Source: JALYUA01 sp038229875 (GTDB lineage Bacteria > Acidobacteriota > Thermoanaerobaculia > UBA5066 > Gp7-AA6). From it: 64,000 nucleotides of DNA. The stretch is from contig JBBROA010000003.1 in NCBI GenBank assembly GCA_038229875.1, positions 17,491 to 81,490 of the forward strand, read 5' to 3'. The notes under the pieces are model-generated. The model ran no database searches. It had not been told where the DNA came from and was given only the letters and a program-made list of their open reading frames with translations. A program made the translations under genes and the position numbers. This document shows, piece after piece, positions 24,943 to 33,671 of the stretch (position 1 is its first letter; the number at the start of each line of letters is the position of its first letter).

Positions 24943-27678
24943 TTGGCGCTCGGCCCCGGCAGCCGTCTCGGTCCTTACGAGATCTCGGGCCCTCTCGGGA
25001 AGGGCGGCATGGGAGAAGTCTTCCGCGCGCGCGACACCCGTCTCCAGAGGGACGTCGCGGTTAAGGCTTTGCCGCCGGGCTTCGAGGCGGACCCGGAACG
25101 GCTTGCCCGTTTTCAGCGCGAGGCGCGGGTGCTCGCGTCCCTGAATCACGCCAACGTCGGCTCGATTTACGGCTTCGAGGAATCGGCGGACGGGCACGCG
25201 TACTTGATCCTCGAATGCATCGAAGGAGAGACGCTTGCCTCCCGCCTGGCCGGCGGTTGGCCGCTTCCACTGGACGAGTCGCTGCGGATCGCGGCGGAGG
25301 TCGCGGCCGGACTCGGAGCCGCGCATGACGCCGGAGTCATCCATCGCGACTTGAAGCCCGCAAACGTCATGCTCCGGCCCGACGGGGCCGTGAAGGTGCT
25401 GGACTTCGGCCTCGCGAAGACGGCCGAGCGCGGCTCCGCGTCCGGTGACCAGTCGCGATCGCCGACGATCAGCCTCGGCACCCAGACGGGATTCATTCTC
25501 GGGACCGCCGCGTACATGAGCCCCGAGCAGGCGCGGGGGCGCGCTCTCGACAAACGCACCGATATCTTCTCCTTCGGCTGCGTGCTGTACGAGTGTCTGA
25601 CCGGCCGGCGGGCTTTTCCGGGCGAATCCGTTTCGGACACGCTTTCCGCGATCGTCGCGGACGAGCCCGACTGGGCCGCCCTCCCCCCTTCGACGCCCAC
25701 CCGGGTTCGCGACCTTCTGCGCCGTTGCCTGCAGAAAGACCCGCGCCGCCGTCTTCACGACATTTCCGACGCGAGGCTCGAGCTCGAGGAAGTCATCGCC
25801 GCCCCGTCATCCGCGATCGAGACTGCGGTGACCGGCCCGCTCGAACCGGTCGAAATCCGTCGCAGACGCCCCTGGGGCTGGCTCGCGGGAGGCGCGCTGC
25901 TCGGAGCAGCCGCTGCCGCCGCGTTCTTCCTCGGGAGCCGTCGCCCGGCCGCGGTTGTCCCGACGGCGCCCCGAATTCACGCGACGCTCCCCCTTCCGGA
26001 CGGCGTCCAGATCGTCGCCGTCACGCGGCCCGCGCTCGCCATCTCTCCCGATGGCGCCACCGTCGTCTTCCGGGCGAAACAGGCCGGTGTTTCGCGCCTG
26101 TATCGGCGGCGTCTCGACGGAGCGGAGGCGGTCGCGCTCGCGGGAACGGAGGGCGGATCGGGCCCCTTCTTCTCTCCGGACGGGGAGTGGATCGGGTTTT
26201 TTACCGTGACCGAGATAAAGAAAATCCCGCTGGGAGGTGGCGCCGCGGTCCGGATCTCGGACGCTCCGCCGGTCGCGCGGGGGGCGACGTGGGCCGCCGA
26301 CGGTTCAATCCTTCTTTCGCGCGTGCCGAACGGCGGGCTCTTCCGTGTCTCCGCGAACGGAGGAAAAACGGAGCCCTTCTCGACGCTGGCTTCAGGCGAG
26401 CACGCGCACATCTGGCCCCAGGCGCTTCCCGGCGGACGCGGGACGCTCGTCACGATCGTCTTCGGAACCGACTTTCAGGACATCGACAGCGCGCGGATCG
26501 CCGTTCTCGAGCCGGGCACTCTGCGGCGGAAGATCGTGCTCGAAGGCAGCGCCTACGCCCGCTATCTCGACTCCGGGCAGCTCGTCTTCCTGCGCGGGAA
26601 AAGCGTCTTCGCGGTTCCGTTTGATCTCGCAAGTCTTTCGACGGTGGGCACCCCCGTGGCTCTCCCCGAGGACCTGCTCGTCGACGAAGACGGAGGGATC
26701 GGACACTTTGCGGGCGCGGCCGGGACGCTCGTATCGCCGGGCGGGCCGCCCCTGCGGCGCGCCGTGAGCGCGGTCTGGACCGTCGGACGCGACGGAAAGG
26801 GTTTCGCTCTCCCTGTTCCTCCCGGCCAGTACTCCCACCCGCGACTTTCGCCGGACGGGCAGCGCATCGCGCTGATGAAACTGGATCGCGAGTCGGGCAA
26901 GCTCACTCTCTTCGACCGATCGCGGCAGGTCCTGTCGCTTCTGACTAGCGAGCCCGGGCGCTTCTTCTGTCCCGTCTGGTCCCCCGACAACCAGCGGCTG
27001 GCGTTTACCTCGTTCAACGTGGGGGAGCCGCGGCTCGCGATCAAACCGGCAGACGCGAGCCGGAGCCTCGAGACAATAACGGGCGACCCGGGCCGCGCCG
27101 AATTTGCCAACTCGTGGTCCCCGGACGGAAAGGTCATCCTCTATTCTGCTGAGGAGCGAAAAACCGAGTCCGACGCAGTGCGTGCTCCGATGAGTCTGTG
27201 GTCGGTGACTCTCGACCGACCGCCGCAGTCTCGCATCTGGCTGGGCGGAGCGTTCCGTAATTACGGGGCGACCTTTTCGCCGGACGGGCGGTGGGTGGCT
27301 TACGTCTCGGACGAGAGCGGCCAGAGAGAAATCTACCTGCGGCCGTATCCGGGTCCCGGCAGCCGGATCAAAGTGTCGGGGAACGGAGGCGAAGAGCCTG
27401 CCTGGACCCGGGGAGGGCGCGAGCTCGTGTACCGCGCCGCGGACGGTTTCTATTCGGTCGAGCTCTCCGCCGGCGCGGAGCCGGTTCCTTCCACCCCGAA
27501 AATTCTTTTCGCCGCTCCGTTCGACCGTGGCCGGCGGGAAGACTCGCCGCGCGAGTACGACGTCTCGGCCGATGGAAACGAATTCATCGTGATCCAGTCC
27601 GAGCGGCCGCCGGAAGTGACGCGGCCGCTCGTCGTTCTGACCGGCTGGTTCCGGCCGGACGGGCGGGTCGAGCATTGA
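24943..27678 (+). CDS. Ser/Thr protein kinase with a WD40/TolB-like C-terminal domain
   Basis: 911 residues from TTG 24943 (ALGPGSRLGPYEISGPLGKG), 4 nt after the E1 stop. The Hanks-type kinase is complete: Gly loop GKGGMGEV (19-26), Lys41, HRDLKPAN (134-141), DFG (154-156) and YMSPEQ. One TM segment lies at about 311-330. The outer part is a beta-propeller of WD40/TolB repeats (SPDGATVVFRA, SPDGEWIGFF, SPDGQRIALMK, SPDGRWVAYVSDESGQREIY). This receptor kinase layout is very abundant in Acidobacteriota. The propeller presumably senses an extracellular ligand. Its position between E1 and dinB gives no clear hint of a target. Confidence 0.93.
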   Translation: MALGPGSRLGPYEISGPLGKGGMGEVFRARDTRLQRDVAVKALPPGFEADPERLARFQREARVLASLNHANVGSIYGFEESADGHAYLILECIEGETLASRLAGGWPLPLDESLRIAAEVAAGLGAAHDAGVIHRDLKPANVMLRPDGAVKVLDFGLAKTAERGSASGDQSRSPTISLGTQTGFILGTAAYMSPEQARGRALDKRTDIFSFGCVLYECLTGRRAFPGESVSDTLSAIVADEPDWAALPPSTPTRVRDLLRRCLQKDPRRRLHDISDARLELEEVIAAPSSAIETAVTGPLEPVEIRRRRPWGWLAGGALLGAAAAAAFFLGSRRPAAVVPTAPRIHATLPLPDGVQIVAVTRPALAISPDGATVVFRAKQAGVSRLYRRRLDGAEAVALAGTEGGSGPFFSPDGEWIGFFTVTEIKKIPLGGGAAVRISDAPPVARGATWAADGSILLSRVPNGGLFRVSANGGKTEPFSTLASGEHAHIWPQALPGGRGTLVTIVFGTDFQDIDSARIAVLEPGTLRRKIVLEGSAYARYLDSGQLVFLRGKSVFAVPFDLASLSTVGTPVALPEDLLVDEDGGIGHFAGAAGTLVSPGGPPLRRAVSAVWTVGRDGKGFALPVPPGQYSHPRLSPDGQRIALMKLDRESGKLTLFDRSRQVLSLLTSEPGRFFCPVWSPDNQRLAFTSFNVGEPRLAIKPADASRSLETITGDPGRAEFANSWSPDGKVILYSAEERKTESDAVRAPMSLWSVTLDRPPQSRIWLGGAFRNYGATFSPDGRWVAYVSDESGQREIYLRPYPGPGSRIKVSGNGGEEPAWTRGGRELVYRAADGFYSVELSAGAEPVPSTPKILFAAPFDRGRREDSPREYDVSADGNEFIVIQSERPPEVTRPLVVLTGWFRPDGRVEH

Positions 27679-28820
27679 CTTCCGCGGTCGAAGATTCCGC
27701 GGCGGCGCCCGCCCGGATCCGCCGGATCCTCCACGTCGACATGGATGCGTTCTACACGTCCGTCGAGCAGCGGGACGATCCCGCGCTGCGCGGGCGGCCC
27801 GTGGCCGTCGGAGGCAGGCCGGAAAGCCGCGGCGTGGTTGCCGCCGCGAGCTACGAGGCCCGGGCCTACGGAGTCCGCTCTGCCCTTCCCATGTCGCGCG
27901 CGGTTCGGCTCTGCCCGGAGCTCGTCATCGTTCGCCCGGACTTCGCGAAGTACCGCGCCGTGTCCGAGCGCGTCTTCCAGATCTTTCGCGAGGCAACCCA
28001 TCTCGTCGAGGGCCTCTCGCTCGACGAGGCGTATCTGGACGTCACGGAGAACGCGTGGGGGATCCCGCTCGGCGTGGACGTCGCGCGGAAGATCAAGGCC
28101 CGCATCTGCGAGGAAACCTTCCTCACCGCCTCCGCCGGCGTCGCGCCGAACAAGTTCCTGGCGAAGATCGCTTCGGGATGGAAGAAGCCGGACGGCCTGA
28201 CGGTGATTGCCCCGGAGCGCGTCGAGGCGTTCCTCCAGAAGCTGCCGGTGGACGCGCTCTGGGGAGTCGGTCCCGTGACCGCCGGACGGCTCCGGGCGGC
28301 CGGGATCGAGCGTCTCGTGGACGTGCGCTCGGCATCGGAAGATGCGCTGCGAACGGCGGTCGGCAGCGTCGGGGACTGGCTTCGGAAGCTGGCCCGCGGT
28401 GAAGACGACCGCGCGGTGGAGCCCCACCACGAACGAAAGTCGATCGGATCGGAAGAGACCTACGCGCGCGACCTGGTGGAAAAGGAAAAGATGCGGGAGG
28501 AGGTCGCACGCCTGGCGGACGCGTCTGCGCGGTTTCTCGAAAAGAAGGACCTCACCGCGCGGACGGTCGTGCTGAAGCTGCGCTACTCCAATTTCCAGAC
28601 GGTGACCCGCAGTGAAACCCGCCGGCCCGCGACCCGATCGGCGGACGAGATCCGCGAGCGTGCGGTCGCGCTCCTCGAAAAGACCGAAGCCGGGTCGCGC
28701 CCGGTCCGGCTCCTCGGAGTCTCTCTGCACAACCTCGAGAGCGGCGCCGCGCCTTCAGACCCGGAGCAGCCGACTCTGGAGCTCGCTGCAGATTCTCAGC
28801 CTCCGGACCGCGCTCTGTAG
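27675..28820 (+). CDS. dinB: DNA polymerase IV (Y-family translesion polymerase)
   Basis: 381 residues from TTG 27675, overlapping the kinase stop (TTGA). The palm carries the catalytic acids Asp22 (HVDMDAFY) and Asp117/Glu118 (SLDEAYLD). The steric-gate region, the helix-hairpin-helix thumb (ALWGVGPVTAGRLRAAGIE) and the little finger (RKSIGSEETYARDL...LKLRYSNFQTVTRS) are all present. The C-terminal QPTLEL is a likely sliding-clamp-binding peptide. It copies past DNA lesions at the cost of fidelity. No LexA box was recognised upstream. Its expression appears to depend on the kinase transcript, which is unusual for an SOS-type gene. Confidence 0.93.
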   Translation: MTSAVEDSAAAPARIRRILHVDMDAFYTSVEQRDDPALRGRPVAVGGRPESRGVVAAASYEARAYGVRSALPMSRAVRLCPELVIVRPDFAKYRAVSERVFQIFREATHLVEGLSLDEAYLDVTENAWGIPLGVDVARKIKARICEETFLTASAGVAPNKFLAKIASGWKKPDGLTVIAPERVEAFLQKLPVDALWGVGPVTAGRLRAAGIERLVDVRSASEDALRTAVGSVGDWLRKLARGEDDRAVEPHHERKSIGSEETYARDLVEKEKMREEVARLADASARFLEKKDLTARTVVLKLRYSNFQTVTRSETRRPATRSADEIRERAVALLEKTEAGSRPVRLLGVSLHNLESGAAPSDPEQPTLELAADSQPPDRAL

Positions 28821-28981
28821 GCGAGCCAGGCGAACAGGAGGATCAGCACGAAAAGCGCAATCCTCCCGATCCCCATCATCCGGGTCCCCGCAACGTGCCG
28901 GGTCCCTTTGGGTTTCATTCCGGTGACCGCCGCGATCACCCCGACGATGACCGCGAGACCGAGCCACATCAGCCAACTCAT
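28796..28981 (-). CDS. small two-TM membrane protein
   Basis: 61 residues with two TM helices (LMWLGLAVIVGVIAAVTGM and IGRIALFVLILLFAWLAYRA) joined by a basic loop. The ATG at 28981 follows AAGGAGGCGACGG, which is the 3' tail of intergenic element copy B, so the element supplies the ribosome site. The last 25 nt overlap the end of dinB on the other strand. It has no recognised family. The clean start, ribosome site and topology support a real gene. Confidence 0.62.
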   Translation of the reverse strand: MSWLMWLGLAVIVGVIAAVTGMKPKGTRHVAGTRMMGIGRIALFVLILLFAWLAYRARSGG

Positions 28982-28983
28982 CC

Positions 28984-29157
28984 GTCGCCTCCTTCGTCGC
29001 CTCCGCTCACTACGGGACGTGCCTTCGCTGCGGCGAAGGCACCGGCGAGCGGCTCGCCTGTCGGCTCGACCGCTCGCCTCATCCCTCCGTTCGCTGCGGC
29101 TCCCGCCCCGAGAGCCTCCTCCCTCCCTTCGGTCGGGAGACTTCTCTCGGGGCGAGC
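28984..29157 (-). repeat. copy B of the three-hairpin intergenic element
   Basis: Read on the minus strand, between the HLHP gene stop and the small membrane gene start. H1 arms are at 29144-29153 and 29105-29114 (GCCCCGAGAG / CTCTCGGGGC). H2 arms are at 29070-29078 and 29044-29052 (GGCGAGCGG / CCGCTCGCC). H3 arms are at 29033-29041 and 29020-29028 (TGCCTTCGC / GCGAAGGCA). The constant linkers GCAGCGAACGGAGGGA and GTAGTGAGCGGAGGCGACG are present. The upstream C-rich stem of copies C and D is missing. Confidence 0.82.
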
Positions 29158-29201
29158 TTAACCACCTGCGTCGGCTAAAGCCATGTCCGTCCTTGGTGCC
29201 A

Positions 29202-30689
29202 TCAGCGGATCAGGACGTCGAAGACACCGGTTCGGACTTCTCGCCCGCTTCTTACCTGGACCCAGAGGCGGTACGGGCCTGCTTTGGGGAATGCGTAGGG
29301 GAAGGAGACTTCGCCCTCGGGTTCTGAGCCATGCATCGACATGTGGGAGGCCGGTGAGGGGGAGGGGTTGCGGCTCGTGATCTGCTCCAGAGAGGCCATC
29401 GAGACTGTTCCCATCGGGTGGAGGTGGACGAAGACGGAGCCGTCGTCTCTCAGGACGGCCGCGTGGGCCATCATTCCCATGTACGGCTCGAGGGGCGCGG
29501 GGTGGCCGGCGGAATCGCGCACGAGAAATCGCAGCGTGAGCTCTCGGCGCGCGAGGATCGGATCGGCGCCGGCGTCCCACGTCATCGAGACTCCGCCGCC
29601 GAGATCGGAAATCGCGGGCGCCCCGATGACCGGGGGCGCGGGCGCCGACATTCGCGCCGAGTCGTCCGGATCTCCCGGGAGGGTTTGCACCGCGATCGTG
29701 GCGGCGGCCGGAGGAACATCCGCTCGCGCAACCAGCGTCTGCGAGATCCCGGTCTCGTCAGTCACGTCCGCGAAAATCGAATATGCGCCAGGCGGAAGAG
29801 GCGGAAACGGGGACTCGAACGCGCGCTCCGTAACCGGTACGGGGTGCAGGTGCGCGAACGCGTCGAGGCCGGGTTCCCGCATCGCGAAAAGGTGCACGAG
29901 CTTGCCGTGATCGGGAACGAGCGGACGCCATCCCGGACCTCTCCAGGCCGGATCGTCGATGGAGAGCCTGAGGACCCGGCCCGCTCCTTCCGGCCGGATG
30001 AGGGCCGACGCGCGGTACGGCCGGAAGACCTGGCGCTGCGACGACCTCCGCAGGCGAGAGGACCAGTTGCTCTCGCCGACCATAAGGAGAAGGAAGACGA
30101 CTCCCGCCGCCATCGTCGTAAAGGCTGCAGCGCGCCGTTTCGCTACGTTCGGTCTCTCTCCCGGCGGAAGGGTGCTCTGACTCGCCGCCGCAAAGACGAT
30201 CGCGAGACCTCCCGCGACCAGGAACACTGCGAGGGCAAGGACGAGAAAGAGCAGGCCCGGGCCCATCGGCAGGACCCGGGTCGGAAGCGAAGCGACGGGC
30301 ACCGATGTCCGCCCCGCGCCCGCGTCTCCTTCGACCGAGATCTCAATCGAGTACGCGCCTTCTTTCATCAGCCACAGCGCTCCGGAGTAGAGGCCTGGCT
30401 GTCCCTGGACGGGTTTCGCGACGTCGGGGGCCGGCGCCCCGCTCGGTCCTGTGTCGAACGGAACGGGCCGGATCGTCACGCGCCGGACGCCGGTCGATGC
30501 CGTTTTGACGGTGATCTCGGCGAGACCGGGCACGACGCCCGGCGGCTGGATGGTCACGCGCACGGCGTAGGGTCCCGCCGCGCCCGCAAAAAAAGTATCG
30601 GGGCTTCCGACGTGCGCCCGCGCCGGCGTCGCGAGAAGCAGAGCGAGTACCGCGAGCGCCGCGGCGGCGGCTCTCTTAACGGCGCACAC
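29202..30689 (-). CDS. exported/membrane protein with two HLHP motifs, possible copper binding
   Basis: 495 residues from GTG 30689; in-frame sequence further upstream lies inside the previous gene. The signal peptide ends ATPARA before HVGSPD, so the mature protein may begin with His, as in CopC-type histidine-brace copper proteins. A beta domain follows, then a TM segment (LLFLVLALAVFLVAGGLAIV), a second TM (MAAGVVFLLLMVG), and a large domain with FAHLHPVPV and FVHLHPMGT plus the His/Met-rich ASHMSMHGS. The family is unknown to me. The His pattern suggests metal handling. It overlaps the preceding membrane-protein gene by 14 nt. Confidence 0.7.
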   Translation of the reverse strand: MCAVKRAAAAALAVLALLLATPARAHVGSPDTFFAGAAGPYAVRVTIQPPGVVPGLAEITVKTASTGVRRVTIRPVPFDTGPSGAPAPDVAKPVQGQPGLYSGALWLMKEGAYSIEISVEGDAGAGRTSVPVASLPTRVLPMGPGLLFLVLALAVFLVAGGLAIVFAAASQSTLPPGERPNVAKRRAAAFTTMAAGVVFLLLMVGESNWSSRLRRSSQRQVFRPYRASALIRPEGAGRVLRLSIDDPAWRGPGWRPLVPDHGKLVHLFAMREPGLDAFAHLHPVPVTERAFESPFPPLPPGAYSIFADVTDETGISQTLVARADVPPAAATIAVQTLPGDPDDSARMSAPAPPVIGAPAISDLGGGVSMTWDAGADPILARRELTLRFLVRDSAGHPAPLEPYMGMMAHAAVLRDDGSVFVHLHPMGTVSMASLEQITSRNPSPSPASHMSMHGSEPEGEVSFPYAFPKAGPYRLWVQVRSGREVRTGVFDVLIR

Positions 30690-31836
30690 GAGACAGGCGT
30701 TCTCCCGCGAGAAGTCCCACCCCCGCGGAAAGGACCGACAGTGCCGCCGCGATTGATAATCCGGCAGCGCTCGCATGGTTCGCGGCGCCCTCCGCGAATT
30801 CGTATCGCCACGCGGCGTCCGGATGAAAGTAGTACGACCAGTAGAGGTCGCCGAGGAAGAAACCGTTCCGCGCCGAGGGCGTCATCTGAAAAGACCCGAA
30901 CGGCCACTGAACGGCCAGAAAAACCACGAAGAACGCTAGCCCGGCAAGAAGCGCGAGCGGGAGGGTGCGGCGGCGGTTCGCACGCGAGACGAGCAAGTCG
31001 ATGGCCATCGCCGGAAACACGAGAAGCAAGGGAAAACAGAAGGGGACCATCCGGGTGATCGGGTTGTAGATCGGCGCGAGGCGTGGCTCTGCCGGAAAGA
31101 GCGGGAGGATCCAGTCCATTCCGGCGAAGAGGGCCATGTACACGGCCGCCGCGGCCGTCGCCGCCCACCGCGTCCGTCCGGCTCTTCCGATGGCGACGAG
31201 AAAGGCGGGGAAAACCAGACCCGTAACCGCGTAAAACAGCCAGCCGTGCTGATGCAGGGGGAACGTGTACTCCACCAGGAACGTCGCGGCGAGCGTCACC
31301 AGGATCCCCGACGCGTAGAGGTAGAGCGCGGCGCTCCGGATCGCGGGTGCTTCCGCTCCGTTCTGGCGGGCGAGTGCCAGGAGCATCGCCCCGAGCGCGA
31401 CCGTCACCATGCCGGCGGCGAGAACCGTGTGCGGCGGAGAGATCACCTTCACGTCGAGCCCGTACGCGTTGTGCCACCAGTCGTCGAACGGAGCGGAGGC
31501 GACCATCGCCGCCGAGCCCCACGCGAGCACCCAGGCGCCGAGAGGTCCGTAGAGCCGTCCGATCCGGACGCTCGCGGCGCGAGCGCGCGGATCGGCGAAC
31601 GTGGCGTTCCAGACGAGTGCCGCCGCGGAGAGGCCGGCGAGAATGCCGCCTGTGTAGATCGCCAGGTGCGCGGGCGTCCAGAACGTGTCGCGCCCGATCG
31701 AGCGGTGCCAGGAGATGTCCCAGAGAATTCCGACGACGATGCTCGTCGACGCGAGCACCGCGGCCCAGACCGCCCCGATGAAGACCCGCGGCTCCGGTAC
31801 GGCGCGCGCGTCGAGAACGGATGACGCGGTGGACAT
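30676..31836 (-). CDS. multi-spanning membrane protein with conserved His/Trp, function unknown
   Basis: 386 residues from ATG 31836, with about ten hydrophobic segments. Polar residues sit in or near membrane helices: WDISWHRSIGRDTFWTPAHL, DDWWHNAYGLDVKVISPPHT and FPLHQHGWLFY. This set of paired His and Trp residues suggests a redox or metal site rather than a simple transporter. I recognise the sequence type from other uncharacterised bacterial proteins but not a named family. It lies in the middle of a three-gene minus-strand operon: a TauE-like permease 17 nt upstream and the HLHP protein overlapping downstream. Confidence 0.72.
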   Translation of the reverse strand: MSTASSVLDARAVPEPRVFIGAVWAAVLASTSIVVGILWDISWHRSIGRDTFWTPAHLAIYTGGILAGLSAAALVWNATFADPRARAASVRIGRLYGPLGAWVLAWGSAAMVASAPFDDWWHNAYGLDVKVISPPHTVLAAGMVTVALGAMLLALARQNGAEAPAIRSAALYLYASGILVTLAATFLVEYTFPLHQHGWLFYAVTGLVFPAFLVAIGRAGRTRWAATAAAAVYMALFAGMDWILPLFPAEPRLAPIYNPITRMVPFCFPLLLVFPAMAIDLLVSRANRRRTLPLALLAGLAFFVVFLAVQWPFGSFQMTPSARNGFFLGDLYWSYYFHPDAAWRYEFAEGAANHASAAGLSIAAALSVLSAGVGLLAGERLSRVRR

Positions 31837-31853
31837 TCCGTTCGGCTCCGGGA

Positions 31854-32627
31854 TCAGCGCCCGAAGCTCTGATAAAGGAGCAGACCCGCGACGACGAAAC
31901 CGATCACGATGACAGCCGTCCGCGCGCGGTCCTGTCCGATCTTCCGCGCGAAGCGCGCGCCCGCGTAGCCGCCGAGGATCGATCCCGCGATCATCACGAG
32001 CGCGGCGCGCCACTCGACGGCGCCACGCAGGATGAAGTACGCGGCGGCAATGCCGTTGATGCACATCGCGAAGAAATTCTTGAGGCCATTCGACGCATGG
32101 ATGTCGGACAGGCCGAGGAAGCCAAGGACGGCGAGCATCAGGATGCCGATTCCGGCGCCGAAGTAGCCGCCGTAGACCGCCACCGCGAATTGAAACGGGA
32201 TCGCGATCGCCAGCCGCCCGGGCGTCCGGCCGAGAGACGCGCTGGAGGTTCCGGCCCACCGCGCGACCGCGCCGCGGAGCATGAAGAGGACGGTCGCGAA
32301 GAGGATCAAGAACGGCGCCAGGTGCTGAAACGCACGGGCCGGCGTGACCAGCAGGAGCGCGGCGCCCGCGGCTCCTCCGAGCAGACTCGGCAGGAAAAGG
32401 GTCGTCAGCCAGCCCCGGTGCTCCAGCACCTCGCGCCGGTACCCGAACAGGCTCGAAGCCGCCCCCGGAAGAAGCGCGACGGTCGAGGTCGCATTCGCGA
32501 TGATTGGAGACTCGCCGAGCCAGAGCAGGGTCGGGTAAGTCAGGATCGTGCCTCCGCCCGCCATGGCATTCATCACGCCCGCGGCGGCGGACGAGGCGAC
32601 GAGGGCGGCAATCTGGAGCGGGGTCAC
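31854..32627 (-). CDS. TauE/SafE-family permease
   Basis: 257 residues from GTG 32627 with about eight TM helices in two halves. The family motif AAGVMNAMAGGGTILTYP opens the first half and GYFGAGIGILMLAVLGFLGL the second. TauE/SafE proteins are thought to export sulfite, sulfoacetate or similar organosulfur anions. The gene heads the minus-strand operon with the His-rich membrane protein and the HLHP protein; that partnership is unusual and could mean a different substrate here. A tandem repeat lies directly upstream at 32667-32766. Confidence 0.88.
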   Translation of the reverse strand: MTPLQIAALVASSAAAGVMNAMAGGGTILTYPTLLWLGESPIIANATSTVALLPGAASSLFGYRREVLEHRGWLTTLFLPSLLGGAAGAALLLVTPARAFQHLAPFLILFATVLFMLRGAVARWAGTSSASLGRTPGRLAIAIPFQFAVAVYGGYFGAGIGILMLAVLGFLGLSDIHASNGLKNFFAMCINGIAAAYFILRGAVEWRAALVMIAGSILGGYAGARFARKIGQDRARTAVIVIGFVVAGLLLYQSFGR

Positions 32628-32666
32628 TTCGTCACGGCGCGCGGAATTGTAGACCCCGGAATCGCC

Positions 32667-32766
32667 CTTGTCCCGCGGGGCGCGGAAAAGGGACAGGGCT
32701 TGTCCCGCGCGGCGCGCGGAGCCGGGACCGGGCTTGTCCCGCGCGGGGCGCGAAGCAGGGACCGCG
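32667..32766. repeat. three tandem 32-34 bp units beginning CTTGTCCCGCG
   Basis: Units start at 32667, 32699 and 32733. Each begins CTTGTCCCGCG and ends near GGGAC, so each can fold as TTGTCCC...GGGAC. They occupy most of the gap between the divergent TauE-like and HAD genes. The pattern recalls short palindromic repeats, but only three units exist here. Confidence 0.7.
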
Positions 32767-32825
32767 CCGCGGAAAACATCGCGCCTGCTAACGTTCAGGA
32801 AGCCGACGAAGGGAGAACCGTGACC

Positions 32826-33491
32826 ATGCCCCGGAACGCCAGAGCCCTTCGGGCCGTCCTCTTCGACTGGGATGGAACGCTTCTCGATTCCGCGGACGCG
32901 AGCTTCCGTTGCTATCAGCGCCTGTTTACGCCGTTCGGGATCGACTTCACGCAGGAGGTCTTTGCCCGCACCTATGCCCCGGACTGGTACCGGACTTACG
33001 AAGGCATCGGCCTGCCTCGCGAGCGCTGGCCCGAAGCCGACGCACGGTGGCTCGAGTTCTACGCGGAGGAATCGTGCGCTCTGCGCCCCGGAACCGTCGA
33101 GGCGCTTGCGCGGATCGGGTCGGCGGGCGTGCTCACCGGGCTCGTGACGAGCGGGAGCCGCGCGCGGGTCGAGACTGAGCTCTCGAGGCTCGGCATCGCC
33201 GCCGCGTTTTCGACGGTTGTCTGCGGCGAGGACGCGAAGCAGAAGAAGCCGAACCCCGAAGCGCTCCGAACCGCGCTCACATGGCTGCGGATCTCCGCCG
33301 CTGAGGCGGCGTACATCGGCGACAGCCCCGAGGACATCGAGATGGCGCGCGCCGCGGGAGTCTTTGCGGTTGGTCTGGAGGGGGGATTTCCCAACGCCCA
33401 AGCGCTCAAGAGGTCGGAGCCGGACGCCATCGCCGGCGACCTGAAGGAGGCCGTGGACATCGTTCTGGCGCGATCGGAGCAGAGGGGTTGA
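32826..33491 (+). CDS. HAD-family phosphatase (phosphoglycolate phosphatase-like)
   Basis: 221 residues. Motif I is VLFDWDGTLLD (Asp14 nucleophile, Asp16 acid/base), motif II is GLVTSGS, motif III Lys is in KQKKPNPEAL and motif IV is YIGDSPEDIEMA. The helical cap between motifs I and II is of the C1 type used by phosphoglycolate phosphatase and beta-phosphoglucomutase. The substrate is a small phosphorylated metabolite, not determinable here. A GTG at 32820 two codons upstream is an alternative start; a TAACGT box lies at 32789-32794. Expressed alone, divergent from the TauE operon. Confidence 0.9.
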   Translation: MPRNARALRAVLFDWDGTLLDSADASFRCYQRLFTPFGIDFTQEVFARTYAPDWYRTYEGIGLPRERWPEADARWLEFYAEESCALRPGTVEALARIGSAGVLTGLVTSGSRARVETELSRLGIAAAFSTVVCGEDAKQKKPNPEALRTALTWLRISAAEAAYIGDSPEDIEMARAAGVFAVGLEGGFPNAQALKRSEPDAIAGDLKEAVDIVLARSEQRG

Positions 33492-33621
33492 CCACGTGTA
33501 ATGGGAGATCCGCTTCGCCCCCCGCCTTGCGCCTCCGGATCGCTTGCCAGCTGACGAGGACGGTAAGGGTCACTCCCGCCTCGTTCGATTGCCGATTCCC
33601 GATTTCCGATTCCCGAAATCA

Positions 33622-33671
33622 GTTGACCGCGGAATACCGCGGCCGTCTCGCTCCCCTTGGTCGCTCGGCTC
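33622..33671 (+). repeat. second intergenic repeat family, copy 1
   Basis: The core TTGACCGCGGAATACCGCGG is followed by CCGTCTCGCTCC and TTGGTCGCTCGGCTC. The CCGCGG...CCGCGG pair can form a hairpin. The 3' end runs into the citrate synthase stop codon at 33670-33672. Other copies are at 35679-35732 and 35952-36054. Confidence 0.7.
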
